64,000 bases of DNA from Betaproteobacteria bacterium (GTDB lineage Bacteria > Pseudomonadota > Gammaproteobacteria > Burkholderiales > Burkholderiaceae_C), in contig JADJWD010000007.1 in NCBI GenBank assembly GCA_016716535.1, forward strand, positions 186,001-250,000, read 5' to 3'. The translations under genes were made by a program, and so were the position numbers. The notes beneath the pieces are model-generated. The model saw only the letters and a program-made list of their open reading frames with translations. It made no database searches and was not told the origin of the DNA. Each line of letters starts with the position of its first letter. Position 1 is the stretch's first letter. Shown piece after piece: positions 38,861 to 46,895 of this stretch.

Positions 38861-39820
38861 GTGAGCCCGCCCGAGCCGATGACATTCGACGACTGGTTGA
38901 ACCAGGCCTGGGACGAACACGCCGCGCAGCCGGCGGCGGTGGCGGCGCGCATTGCCGACGAAGGCCTGGCGCTCGCGCGCAGCGACGCGCAGGTGGCCGC
39001 GCTGATGCGCCTGGCGCACCACCTGCACGGCGAGCACCTCGGCCGCTTCAGCGAAGGGCGGCAGTTGCTGTTCCGCCTGGGCACCAGCCAGCCGGCGGGC
39101 GCGGCCAGCGGCGTCGCGCAGCGGGTCTTCGACGCGAGCCTGGCGCTGGCCGGCGGGCTGGCCGACACCCGCGGCGCGCTCGGCACCTCCGAGCGCATCC
39201 GCGTCGGCGCGCACGCCGCCGGGGCGCTCGCCGAGCGCGACGCGCCGCGCGCCGGCTCGCTGCTGCGCGAGGCGGCGCTGGAGTTCGACACCGCGCACCT
39301 GCCCAACGACGACCCGGCCTGCCGCGCCATCGCCATCAACGGCAACGACATCGCGATGACGCTGTCGGAGAAGCTCCAGCGCAGCGACGCCGAGCGCGAC
39401 CTGATGCTGCTGGGCGCCCGCGTCGCGCGCGACTACTGGGCGCGCGCCGGCACCTGGCTCGAAGTGGAGCGCGCCGAGTACCGGCTGGCCATCAGCTGGC
39501 TGAAGGCGCCCGACCTGGCCGCGGCGCGCCGGCATGCACGCAAGTGCCTGGACCTCGTGCGCGAGCACGACGCGCCGGCCCTGGAGTGGTTCTTCGGCTT
39601 CGAGGCGCTGGCGCGCATCGAGCGCGCGCTCGGCAACGCGCCGGCGGCGGCGCGCGCCGTGCAGGACATGAAGGCCGCCTACGAGCGGCTCGACGAGGCC
39701 GACGTCGCCTGGTGCCGGCCGGTGCTCGATCGCGTCTCGCGCCTGGCACCGGCCGCGCCCGCGTCGACGGGATTGGGCACCGGCACGTCGGTGTTCCCGT
39801 CGACGGGGTTCGAGCGCTGA
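38861..39820 (+). CDS. Hypothetical helical-repeat (TPR-like) protein
   Basis: A soluble protein of about 319 residues, Ala/Arg/Leu-rich and almost wholly helical by pattern. It begins with TFDDWLNQAWDEHAAQPAAVAARIADEGLAL and proceeds through helix pairs such as VAALMRLAHHLHGEHLGRF, AYRLAISW-like EYRLAISWLKAPDLAAARRHARKCLDL and WFFGFEALARIERALGNAPAA, resembling TPR or solenoid proteins. A recurrent TSVFPSTGF ending is Ser/Thr-rich. Start is GTG at 38861 or ATG at 38879. I recognise no named family and propose no function. Confidence 0.68.
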   Translation: MSPPEPMTFDDWLNQAWDEHAAQPAAVAARIADEGLALARSDAQVAALMRLAHHLHGEHLGRFSEGRQLLFRLGTSQPAGAASGVAQRVFDASLALAGGLADTRGALGTSERIRVGAHAAGALAERDAPRAGSLLREAALEFDTAHLPNDDPACRAIAINGNDIAMTLSEKLQRSDAERDLMLLGARVARDYWARAGTWLEVERAEYRLAISWLKAPDLAAARRHARKCLDLVREHDAPALEWFFGFEALARIERALGNAPAAARAVQDMKAAYERLDEADVAWCRPVLDRVSRLAPAAPASTGLGTGTSVFPSTGFER

Positions 39821-39915
39821 CGAAGCCCGCCCCGCCGGCCGGGCCCGGCGCCACGGCGCTGCTCTAGACTGCGCACACACCGCCCGAGGAGGGCGAACGA
39901 GAGCCGGAGCGCCCG

Positions 39916-41499
39916 ATGCCTGATCCCATCCTCGTCGCCCAGCACGGCGACATCGCATGCCACCTGCTGCCGGCGCTGGCCAACCGGCACGGCCTCGTCA
40001 CCGGCGCCACCGGCACCGGCAAGACGATCACGCTGCAAAAGCTCGCCGAGAGCTTCAGCGCCATCGGCGTGCCGGTGTTCCTCGCCGACGTGAAGGGCGA
40101 CCTCACCGGCATCACGCAGAAGGGCACCATCGGCGGCAAGCTCGCCGCGGTGCTGAAGGACCGCGGCCTGCCCGCGCCCGAGAGCGCCGCCTGCCCGGCG
40201 ACGCTGTGGGACGTGTTCGGCGAGCAAGGTCACCCGGTGCGCGCCACCGTCAGTGACATGGGGCCGCTACTGCTCTCGCGGATGCTCGCACTGAACGAGA
40301 CGCAGCAAGGCGTGCTCAACCTCGTGTTCCGCATCGCCGACGACAACGGCCTGGCGCTGCTGGACATGAAGGACCTGCGCGCGATGCTGCAGTTCATCGG
40401 CGACAACGCGAAGGAATTCACCACCGAGTACGGCAACATCAGCGCGGCGAGCGTCGGCGCCATCCAGCGCGGCTTGCTGCAGATCGAGGAACAAGGCGGC
40501 GACCGCTTCTTCGGCGAGCCGATGCTCGACATCGGCGACTTCATGCAGACGGTGGACGGCCGAGGCGTCGTCAACATCCTCGCCGCCGACCGGCTGATGA
40601 CCTCGCCGCGGCTGTACGCGACCTTCCTGCTGTGGATGCTGTCGGAGCTGTTCGAGACGCTGCCCGAGGTCGGCGACCTCGACAAGCCGAAGCTCGTCTT
40701 CTTCTTCGACGAGGCGCACCTGCTGTTCGACGAGGCGCCCAAGGCGCTCGTCGAGCGCATCGAGCTCGTCGTGCGGCTCGTGCGCAGCAAGGGCGTCGGC
40801 GTGTACTTCGTGACGCAGAACCCGCTGGACGTGCCCGACAGCGTGCTCGCGCAGCTGGGCAACCGCGTGCAGCACGCGCTGCGCGCCTTCACGCCGCGCG
40901 ACCAGAAGGCGGTGAAGACGGCCGCCGAGACGATGCGCGCCAACCCGAAGATCGCCGACCTGGCCACCGCGATCACCGAGCTGGCGGTCGGCGAGGCGCT
41001 CGTCAGCTTCCTCGACGAGAAGGGCCGCCCGAGCATCACCGAGCGCGTCTACGTGCACCCGCCGGGCAGCCAGATCGGGCCGATCACGCCCGAGCAGCGC
41101 CGTGCGCTGGTGGCCGGTTCGCTGGTCGCCGGCGTCTACGAGAAGGCCGTCGACCGCGACTCGGCCTACGAGAAGCTGAAGGGCCGCGCCGAAGCGGGCG
41201 CGGAAGCCGCCGGCGGGCGCGGCCGCGGCGAGGCAGGCGGCGGCATGGGCGGCATCGGCGGCCTGCCGATGCCCACCGTGCCGGGCGGCGCACAAGCTGG
41301 CGGCGCGGGGGGTGCAGGCGGCGGCCTCGGCGGCATGCTGAAGGACGTGGTGATGGGCAGCACCGGCCCGCGCGGCGGCCGGCATCCGGGGCTCGTCGAG
41401 AAGGCGGCCACGTCGGCGGTGCGCAGCATCGGCACGGCAGTCGGCCGCGAGATCATCCGCGGCGTGCTCGGCTCGTTGCTGGGCGGGCGCCGGCGCTAG
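39916..41499 (+). CDS. HerA-like P-loop ATPase (DUF853 family)
   Basis: A 527-residue ATPase related to HerA/FtsK helicases. Walker A is TGATGTGKTITLQKLAE (about 30-46) and Walker B is KLVFFFDEAHLLFDEAPK. Other family phrases are VFLADVKGDLTG, LLSRMLALNETQQGVLNLVFRIAD, LRAMLQFIGDNA and VYFVTQNPLDVPDSVLAQLGNRVQHALRAFTP. The C-terminal 100 residues include a Gly-rich linker and a final helix (SIGTAVGREIIRGVLGSLLGG). The cellular role is not known; DNA translocation is a guess. Its TAG stop lies within the left arm of a long inverted repeat. Confidence 0.87.
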   Translation: MPDPILVAQHGDIACHLLPALANRHGLVTGATGTGKTITLQKLAESFSAIGVPVFLADVKGDLTGITQKGTIGGKLAAVLKDRGLPAPESAACPATLWDVFGEQGHPVRATVSDMGPLLLSRMLALNETQQGVLNLVFRIADDNGLALLDMKDLRAMLQFIGDNAKEFTTEYGNISAASVGAIQRGLLQIEEQGGDRFFGEPMLDIGDFMQTVDGRGVVNILAADRLMTSPRLYATFLLWMLSELFETLPEVGDLDKPKLVFFFDEAHLLFDEAPKALVERIELVVRLVRSKGVGVYFVTQNPLDVPDSVLAQLGNRVQHALRAFTPRDQKAVKTAAETMRANPKIADLATAITELAVGEALVSFLDEKGRPSITERVYVHPPGSQIGPITPEQRRALVAGSLVAGVYEKAVDRDSAYEKLKGRAEAGAEAAGGRGRGEAGGGMGGIGGLPMPTVPGGAQAGGAGGAGGGLGGMLKDVVMGSTGPRGGRHPGLVEKAATSAVRSIGTAVGREIIRGVLGSLLGGRRR

Positions 41500-41771
41500 G
41501 AGCCTGCGCGGCAGAAATCCAGGCCCGCGCCGGGGCGAGTCAGGGCGTCGGGCAAGGCGCGCGCGAGGCGTGGGGCCGCGCCCCCACAACGAGCGCGCAA
41601 CGCCGCCCGGCGCCCTGAATCGCCCCGGCCCTTCGGGTTGGAGCCGCAAGGGGGCGCATGCGTCGTTGCGACGCTTGCCCGGGCGGCCAGCCCGGGCAGC
41701 GCGTCGCGCCTAGCCTGCGCCCCCTTGCGGCTCCAACGCGGGCCTGGATCTCTGCCGCGCAGGCTCCTAGC
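41495..41771. repeat. T-shaped palindromic element: 35-base terminal arms enclosing two hairpins
   Basis: Outer arms 41495-41529 and 41737-41771 are reverse complements at 34 of 35 positions. Between them lie two self-complementary units filling the interior. Unit A has arms 41530-41553 and 41605-41628 (22 of 24) with an inner GTGGGG/CCCCAC stem. Unit B has arms 41637-41658 and 41716-41737 (22 of 22) and an inner GCCCGGGC/GCCCGGGC stem with a five-base loop. A single strand would fold into a three-way junction like a viral ITR. It lies between convergent stop codons; the left arm contains the stop of the HerA-like gene. No run of T is present, so a classical terminator is doubtful; a MITE-like element is one reading. 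Confidence 0.85.
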
Positions 41772-41775
41772 TCAC

Positions 41776-42180
41776 TCAATCCGCCTTCAGCGCCATCGCG
41801 TGCTGCCAGGTGTCGGCGCGGTGGCGGAACTTCTGCACCAGGCCCTTTTCGTTGAAGCGCCAGATGTGCACCTCGTCGCGCTCGACGATGCGCTTGCCGG
41901 TGGCGCGCACGGTGCCTTCCAGGTCGACCAGCGCCACGACCAGGCGGCCCTCGGCGAGGATCTCGCGCGGCGCGAACGCGTGGAACTCGACCTGCGCGCC
42001 CAGCACCTCGAAGAAGCGCACGACGTTGTCGCGGCCGTTCAGCGGCTGCAGCCACGGCACGGGGTTCGGGAAGGTGTCGTGCTCCCACTGCACGTCCGGC
42101 GCCAGCCGGGCCAGGATCGCCGGCACGTCGCCGCGCCCGAAGTCGCCGTAGATCTGCTGAACCGTCTCGATCGGTGTCAT
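41776..42180 (-). CDS. SnoaL-like / ketosteroid-isomerase-related protein
   Basis: A 134-residue NTF2-fold protein. It begins with IETVQQIYGDFGRGDVPAILARLAPDVQWEHD and continues PWLQPLNGRDNVVRFFEVLGAQVEFHAFAPREI and VVALVDLEGTVRATGKRI, ending HIWRFNEKGLVQKFRHRADT, the standard layout of stand-alone SnoaL-like proteins. The pocket could bind a small hydrophobic molecule; no substrate is implied. ATG at 42180 follows CAGGAGCA. Its stop is five bases from the palindromic element, facing the HerA-like gene. Confidence 0.82.
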   Translation of the reverse strand: MTPIETVQQIYGDFGRGDVPAILARLAPDVQWEHDTFPNPVPWLQPLNGRDNVVRFFEVLGAQVEFHAFAPREILAEGRLVVALVDLEGTVRATGKRIVERDEVHIWRFNEKGLVQKFRHRADTWQHAMALKAD

Positions 42181-42326
42181 CTGATGCTCCTGCGGTTGGG
42201 TTGGGGCCTTCAGCCCGTTAACCGGCGCAGCGCAGGCGGTGCCGATGCGCCGGATGCCGGGTCTACGGCGCACCGGGCGCCATGGATGCAGGAGCGCGGA
42301 GATGCAGCGGCAGCGCGCCGCGCGGA

Positions 42327-44099
42327 TCAGCGCCCGCCCGGCGGCGCCAGCACACGCGCGGCGCTGTCCAGGGCCGGCAGCAGCCGGTTGGCGAAGTAAC
42401 TGTTCGGCGAATCGGGCTCCAGTGCGACGAGCACCAGGTTGGCCAGCGGCTGGTCCAGCGGCACGTACCAGCTGCCGGCCGCCGCCGCCAGCCGCCGCGG
42501 CGCCAGCGCCACCTGCACGAGGCGCGCCGTCTGCCGCTCGGCGACGCGGCCGAGCACGTCCGGGCGCGTCGCCTCGACGCTGGTGATCTCGGTCCACCCT
42601 TCGGCGTCCAGCACGCGCGGCTCGGCGAGCCGTTCGATGCGCACGCCGAGCGCGCGCAGCCGCGCGATGGCCTCTTCGGCGTCGGCGGCCAGCCAGTAGC
42701 CGCACGGCCGCGCGCGGGTCTTCAGCGGCCGCAGTTCCAAAGACGAGAGCCACTGAACGCGCAGCGCCTTGTCGGCGCCGCTTTGCGGGTCGAGCATGAC
42801 GACCTCGCGCGTCCCCGGCGTCTGGCCGGCCAGCACCACCGCCTCGCCGCGGCAGGCGCTGCCGGCCACCTGCACACCGGCGCGGTCGCGCAACACCAGC
42901 AGGTCGCCGGCGCGCGCCGCGGCCTCGGTGAGGATCGAGGTCAGCGCGACGACGTGCGTGTGCACGCGCCGGGCCAGATGCAGCCGGCCGATGCCGACGC
43001 CGCGCGTTTCCAGCAAGATGCTGATGGCGTTGCGCAGGCCGTGCACGTTGCGCGCGGTGTCCGGCTGCACGCCGCCCATCGCCAGGCGCAGATCGCCGGG
43101 GACGAGCGCGTTCGTGTAGTACCACTCCTGCGTCAGCCCGGCGCGCGTGAGCGCGGCCACGAGCGGCTGGCGGAACCACGTCTCGGCCGCCTCGGTCAGC
43201 GAGACGGGCAGGTTCGCCGTCGTCGCGTACTGCAGCAAGAGGTCGTTGCGCTGCACGGCGCCGAACTTCTCGAGGTAGCGTCCGACCACCGTGTGCTCGT
43301 GCGCGTCGACGACGACGGCCGGGTCGAACGCCTGCACCAGCGCCGCGACGGCGCGCGCCTCGGGCGTACGCAGCAGCAGGTGGTCGCGGTTGATGTCCGA
43401 GCCGTGCCGGCCGACCCGCTGGCCGTGCACGGCGCCATCGGGGTTGGCCCGCGGCAGCAGCACGACCTCGATGCGATCGAGCAGCGGCGCGAGTGCGCCG
43501 CCCGGCGCCAGCTGGCCGGCCAGCGCCAGCAGCGCCTCGGCGCCGGCCGGCTCGTCGCCATGCTGCTGGCCGATGAGCAGCACCCGCGGGCGCGGGCGCG
43601 CCGGCGGCGTGTCGGTCGCCGGTGAGGCGAAATGCAGCGCCTCGATCGCGACGCCCTCGTGCGACTTCCCCGCCGGCACGACGCGCGGCCCGCCGGCGCG
43701 CGCGGCCAGCGCACGCAGCACCGCGGCGAGTTCGTCGTTGCTCGTGAAGCGTGTGCGGCCCGGCGCGAGCCCCGGCACGTCGTAGTGCACCGGCGGGTCG
43801 GGGAAGCGCGCGGCGACCGCAGCGGAGTAAGGCGGCGACGGCGGCGACAAGGCGGGGGCCGGCGGCGTCGACGAGGCGGGCGCCGGCGGCGTCGAAGCTG
43901 CGCCCGCCGGGGGCGCGACACGCGCTGCCGCCGCGGCGCCGGGCTCGGCCGCCGTCGGCGGGCGCGGCGCGGCTGATGTCGCCGCTTCGGCGCGCGTCGG
44001 CGCCGCAGGCGCAACCGCATCGCCCGGCGGCGCGAGCCCCGCGCAGCCGAGCAGCAGCGGCAACAGCAACGACGACAACGACAACGATCGCGGCGGCAT
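42327..44099 (-). CDS. M14-family zinc carboxypeptidase-like lipoprotein
   Basis: A 590-residue predicted exported peptidase. The N-terminus has a short signal (LSSLLLPLLLGCAG) with a lipobox Cys, followed by some 80 residues of Ala/Pro-rich linker with repeats of ASTPPAPA. The M14 zinc site is in LLIGQQHGDEPAGAEALLAL (HxxE), then ANPDGAVHGQRVGRHGSDINRDHL, VVDAHEHTVVG with the third ligand His, and the catalytic Glu probably in SILLETRGVG. The C-terminal 180 residues form an extra domain. Start ATG at 44099 is chosen by the signal peptide; the open frame reaches 44510. Divergent from the DUF1499 gene. Confidence 0.8.
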   Translation of the reverse strand: MPPRSLSLSSLLLPLLLGCAGLAPPGDAVAPAAPTRAEAATSAAPRPPTAAEPGAAAAARVAPPAGAASTPPAPASSTPPAPALSPPSPPYSAAVAARFPDPPVHYDVPGLAPGRTRFTSNDELAAVLRALAARAGGPRVVPAGKSHEGVAIEALHFASPATDTPPARPRPRVLLIGQQHGDEPAGAEALLALAGQLAPGGALAPLLDRIEVVLLPRANPDGAVHGQRVGRHGSDINRDHLLLRTPEARAVAALVQAFDPAVVVDAHEHTVVGRYLEKFGAVQRNDLLLQYATTANLPVSLTEAAETWFRQPLVAALTRAGLTQEWYYTNALVPGDLRLAMGGVQPDTARNVHGLRNAISILLETRGVGIGRLHLARRVHTHVVALTSILTEAAARAGDLLVLRDRAGVQVAGSACRGEAVVLAGQTPGTREVVMLDPQSGADKALRVQWLSSLELRPLKTRARPCGYWLAADAEEAIARLRALGVRIERLAEPRVLDAEGWTEITSVEATRPDVLGRVAERQTARLVQVALAPRRLAAAAGSWYVPLDQPLANLVLVALEPDSPNSYFANRLLPALDSAARVLAPPGGR

Positions 44100-44214
44100 G
44101 GGTTCGGAGAGTTTCTCGACGCGCGGCCGCCTTGGCCGGAGCCGGGCCGCGCCAGAATCGCGCCGCCACGGCCCCGCCAAGCGGCTCGGGGCGGCGACCT
44201 TCAGAAGAGGCGCG

Positions 44215-44718
44215 ATGTTGAAGTGGATCGTCATTGTCGTTGCGCTGCTGGTCTTGTTGCCGCTGCTCGCCGGGCGGCTCGGCTGGCTGCACGGGCCGGC
44301 GCCGACGCGCCTGGGTGTCGTCGACGGCCGCCTGAAGCCGCCGTCGAGCACGCCCAACAGCGTCAGCAGCCAGGCCGACCTGTGGCCCGGGCATCGGCAA
44401 CGCGAGGTCGCGCGCATCGACCCGTTCGCAGCCGGTGCGGCCGCCGGCGGCGCCGACGCCGCCTGGGCGCGGCTGCAGCGTGTCGTCGCCGCGGCGCCGG
44501 GCGCGCGCATCGTGCGCGTCGAGGGTGACTACCTCTATGCGCAGTTCACGACGCGCTGGCTTGGCTTCATGGACGACGTCGAGTTCTGGCTCGACCGCCG
44601 CGCCGGCGTGATCCACGTGCGCTCGGCCTCGCGGCTGGGCCGGCGCGACTTCGGTGTCAACCGGGCGCGCGTCGAGGCGCTGCGGGCGGAGGTGGCGCGG
44701 GCCGGGGCGGGCGGCTGA
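44215..44718 (+). CDS. DUF1499 domain protein, single-pass membrane
   Basis: A 167-residue protein with an N-terminal membrane helix (WIVIVVALLVLLPLLAG). The DUF1499 region reads PPSSTPNSVSSQ (the usual CPxxPNCVSSQ-like start, here without the cysteines), then IVRVEGDYLYAQFTTRWLGFMDDVEFWLD and GVIHVRSASRLGRRDFGVNRARVEALRAE, which is characteristic. Function unknown; other members sit at the membrane surface. ATG at 44215 lies 116 bases from the divergent carboxypeptidase start, with GAAGAGGCG upstream. Confidence 0.85.
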   Translation: MLKWIVIVVALLVLLPLLAGRLGWLHGPAPTRLGVVDGRLKPPSSTPNSVSSQADLWPGHRQREVARIDPFAAGAAAGGADAAWARLQRVVAAAPGARIVRVEGDYLYAQFTTRWLGFMDDVEFWLDRRAGVIHVRSASRLGRRDFGVNRARVEALRAEVARAGAGG

Positions 44719-45029
44719 GGCGGGCCTCGGCCGCTGCATCCGTGGATGTCGGGGCGCCGTATGCCGATTGGCGGAGGCGGTCTGCCGCGATGAAACGCGG
44801 CAAGGCCGTGGCCGCCGCTGACCCTCACTGCTTGCGCGCGATGACCGCCGACCTCGTTGATCTCGTTGACCCGGCCCGCGTGCCGCACCTCGTCGCGGCC
44901 GCGGCCAACCTGGCCGCCGTCGCGGCGCCGGCTCGCCGAGGACTTGCCGCCAATGACGACCCCGCCGGAAGGTGGTGGCGCGCCCGACGCGTGCCGATAA
45001 TGCCCGCCGCGCTCTGCCCGAGTCCTCGC
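44719..45029. other. Leader region upstream of the ECF sigma factor gene
   Basis: 311 bases. The sigma-factor frame stays open through it, but the translated part lacks similarity to sigma factors and resembles non-coding GC sequence. In-frame ATG codons at 45000 and 45030 are the likely starts. I see no confident promoter; an ECF-type autoregulatory promoter would be expected here but no AAC/CGT pair stands out. Confidence 0.3.
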
Positions 45030-45797
45030 ATGCGTCCGTCCGCCCGCCCGCCGTCGCCCGACGGCCGCGGCGCGCCGGCGCCGGCCGCACCGGACACCGA
45101 CCACGCCGATCACGCCGATCACGCCGCCCGGGCCCGCCGCGACACCCACCTCGCCCAGCTGCTCGCCGCCGCGGCGGCCGGCGACGCCGGCGCCTTCGAG
45201 GTCTTCTACGAGGCGACGTTCGCCTACGCGCGCACGGTGGCCCGGCGCCTCGTGCGCGAAGCCGCCGCCGTCGAGGACCTGCTCGCCGACTGCTACTTCG
45301 AAGCCTGGCGCTCGGCCGCCCGCTTCGACGCGGCGCGCGGCAGCGCCGTGACGTGGCTGCTGGTGCTGGTGCGCAGTCGCTGCCTCGACGCGCTGCGCGC
45401 CGCCGCGGCGCGCCCCGATCGCCTGCTCGCCGACGTGATGCCGTCACATGACGCGCGTGACGACGACGCGCCAGGCGGCGTGTTCGAACCTCGGGCGGCA
45501 GCGCATGGCGCGGACGGCGCTGACGGCGCCGCCGCCGACGACCCCGCCGAACGCCTGTGGCGCAAGCAGGCCGGCGCCGAGTTGCACGCGGCGCTCGCCA
45601 CCCTCAGCGCGCCCGAGCGCTGGGTGCTGGGCCTGGCCTACCTGCGCGAGCTGACGCAGGCCGAGATCGCGGCCTGCACCGGCATGCCGCTCGGCACCGT
45701 CAAGTCGCACGCGCTGCGCGCCCAACAAAAGCTGCGCGCGGCGCTGGCCGATGGCGGGCTGCGGCCCGCCGGCCACGCCGCCGCCCCCCAACGATGA
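45030..45797 (+). CDS. ECF-type RNA polymerase sigma factor
   Basis: A roughly 255-residue sigma-70 family protein of ECF type. Region 2 is FEVFYEATFAYARTVARRLVREAAAVEDLLADCYFEAW with the following RGSAVTWLLVLVRSRCLDALR helix, and region 4 is LSAPERWVLGLAYLRELTQAEIAACTGMPLGTVKSHALRAQQKLR, a clear helix-turn-helix. The linker between them is unusually long and Ala/Asp-rich. The N-terminus carries a short HAD repeat from a nine-base tandem repeat. ATG at 45030 is used. The next gene overlaps (ATGA) and encodes a cupin of ChrR type, making a sigma/anti-sigma pair probable. Confidence 0.87.
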   Translation: MRPSARPPSPDGRGAPAPAAPDTDHADHADHAARARRDTHLAQLLAAAAAGDAGAFEVFYEATFAYARTVARRLVREAAAVEDLLADCYFEAWRSAARFDAARGSAVTWLLVLVRSRCLDALRAAAARPDRLLADVMPSHDARDDDAPGGVFEPRAAAHGADGADGAAADDPAERLWRKQAGAELHAALATLSAPERWVLGLAYLRELTQAEIAACTGMPLGTVKSHALRAQQKLRAALADGGLRPAGHAAAPQR

Positions 45798-46315
45798 AGC
45801 CGCCGATCCCTCCCTTGCCGCCCGTCGACCTGACGGCCGACGTGAACACGGGCGCACCGCCCGACAAACCCCTGCTCGACGCCGACGTGCGCGCCTGGCT
45901 CGACACCGCCGTCGCGCCCGACCCGCCGGATGCGCAGGCCCAGGCCCGCGTCAGGCACCGCCTGCTGCGCCGCATCGCCGCCGAGAGCACGCCGCGCCAC
46001 CTGACGCTGGCGGCCGCCGAGGGCGAGTGGCAGCCGGTCGCCGAGGGCGTGGCGATGAAGGTGCTGCACCGCCAGGGCGAGACGCTGTCGTACCTGCTGC
46101 GGCTGCAGCCGGGCGCCGCGTTGCCGCCGCACCGGCACCCGCAGGACGAGGAGTGCCTGGTGCTCGAGGGCGAGATGCACATCGGCGACGTGGTTATCGG
46201 CCCCGGCGGCTACCACCTCGGCCGCCGCGGCGTGCCGCACGACCGGCTTACGAGCCCCGGCGGCGCGTTGATCTTCCTGCGCGGCGCCGCGCCCGAGGCG
46301 GCGCAGATCCTCTGA
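45794..46315 (+). CDS. ChrR-like cupin protein, putative anti-sigma factor
   Basis: A 173-residue protein whose C-terminal cupin has YLLRLQPGAALPPHRHPQDEECLVLEGEMHIGD and GPGGYHLGRRGVPHDRLTSPGG, the metal-binding motif pair of the ChrR cupin. The N-terminal helical part (ADVRAWLDTAVAPDPPDAQAQARVRHRLLRRI) could contact the sigma factor but lacks the HxxxCxxC zinc motif of classical ChrR anti-sigma domains. Translational overlap with the sigma gene argues for a complex. In Rhodobacter, ChrR releases sigma-E on singlet oxygen; a related oxidative or metal signal is possible here but inferred only. Confidence 0.75.
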   Translation: MKPPIPPLPPVDLTADVNTGAPPDKPLLDADVRAWLDTAVAPDPPDAQAQARVRHRLLRRIAAESTPRHLTLAAAEGEWQPVAEGVAMKVLHRQGETLSYLLRLQPGAALPPHRHPQDEECLVLEGEMHIGDVVIGPGGYHLGRRGVPHDRLTSPGGALIFLRGAAPEAAQIL

Positions 46316-46401
46316 GGCTGAGCGCAGGCGCCCCCGCCGCGGCCGGCGCCGGCCCCCAACGCGGCCACCCCCACGGGCGCCGGAGCCCCCTGCCGCCAGC
46401 C

Positions 46402-46407
46402 TAAAAT
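46402..46407 (+). promoter_or_regulatory. Candidate -10 box before the aryl-polyene operon
   Basis: TAAAAT stands out in a 246-base GC-rich gap and would give a leader of about 150 bases. Within the leader are a direct repeat of GGGCGCCGCGG (near 46481-46505) and a hairpin GGCCC-GAA-GGGCC (near 46534-46547) just before the ribosome site AGGGGGAA. A matching -35 is not obvious. Confidence 0.35.
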
Positions 46408-46561
46408 CGCGCCTTTTCGCCGCCGCCCGTTCCACCCGTTCGTTGCGGGCGCGGCCCGGTCCGCGCGCCGCATCCGACCACGGGCGCCGCGGAAGGGCGC
46501 CGCGGGCTTTGACGCCGGCCGCGGCCACCGATCGGCCCGAAGGGCCCCAGGGGGAATCACG

Positions 46562-46867
46562 TTGTCTTCGCGTCCAATCGCCGTTGGGGAACCGACCCCG
46601 CCGAACGCTGCCGCCGCGCTCGAGCGCGAGCTGGCGCAGCTGTTCGTCGACGCCTTGAACCTCGAGACCAGCGCCGAGGCCATCGACCCGGCGGCGCCGC
46701 TGTTCGGCGACGGCCTCGGCCTCGATTCGATCGACATCCTCGAAGTGGCGCTGGAGATCTCGCAGCGCTACGGCTTCCAGCTGCGCTCCGACGACGAGAA
46801 CAACCAGCGCATCTTCCAGAACCTGCGCAGCCTGGCCGCGCACGTGGCGCAGCACCGCACGAAGTAG
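46562..46867 (+). CDS. Acyl carrier protein of the aryl-polyene cluster
   Basis: A 101-residue carrier protein. The phosphopantetheine attachment Ser lies in GDGLGLDSIDILEVALEIS, with helix one ELAQLFVDALNLETSAEAI and helix three NLRSLAAHVAQH in the usual places. It is larger and less acidic than housekeeping AcpP, as in pigment clusters. Start is TTG at 46562 after AGGGGGAA; no ATG is available before the conserved region. First gene of the plus-strand pigment operon; many APE clusters have two ACPs and only this one is seen. Confidence 0.88.
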   Translation: MSSRPIAVGEPTPPNAAAALERELAQLFVDALNLETSAEAIDPAAPLFGDGLGLDSIDILEVALEISQRYGFQLRSDDENNQRIFQNLRSLAAHVAQHRTK

Positions 46868-46895
46868 GCGCCGGAAGATCGCCGATCCAACGTCC

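Noticed and set aside
41495..41771. Simple rho-independent terminator
   Set aside because: Arms are far longer than usual, three stems are nested, and no T-run follows on either strand.
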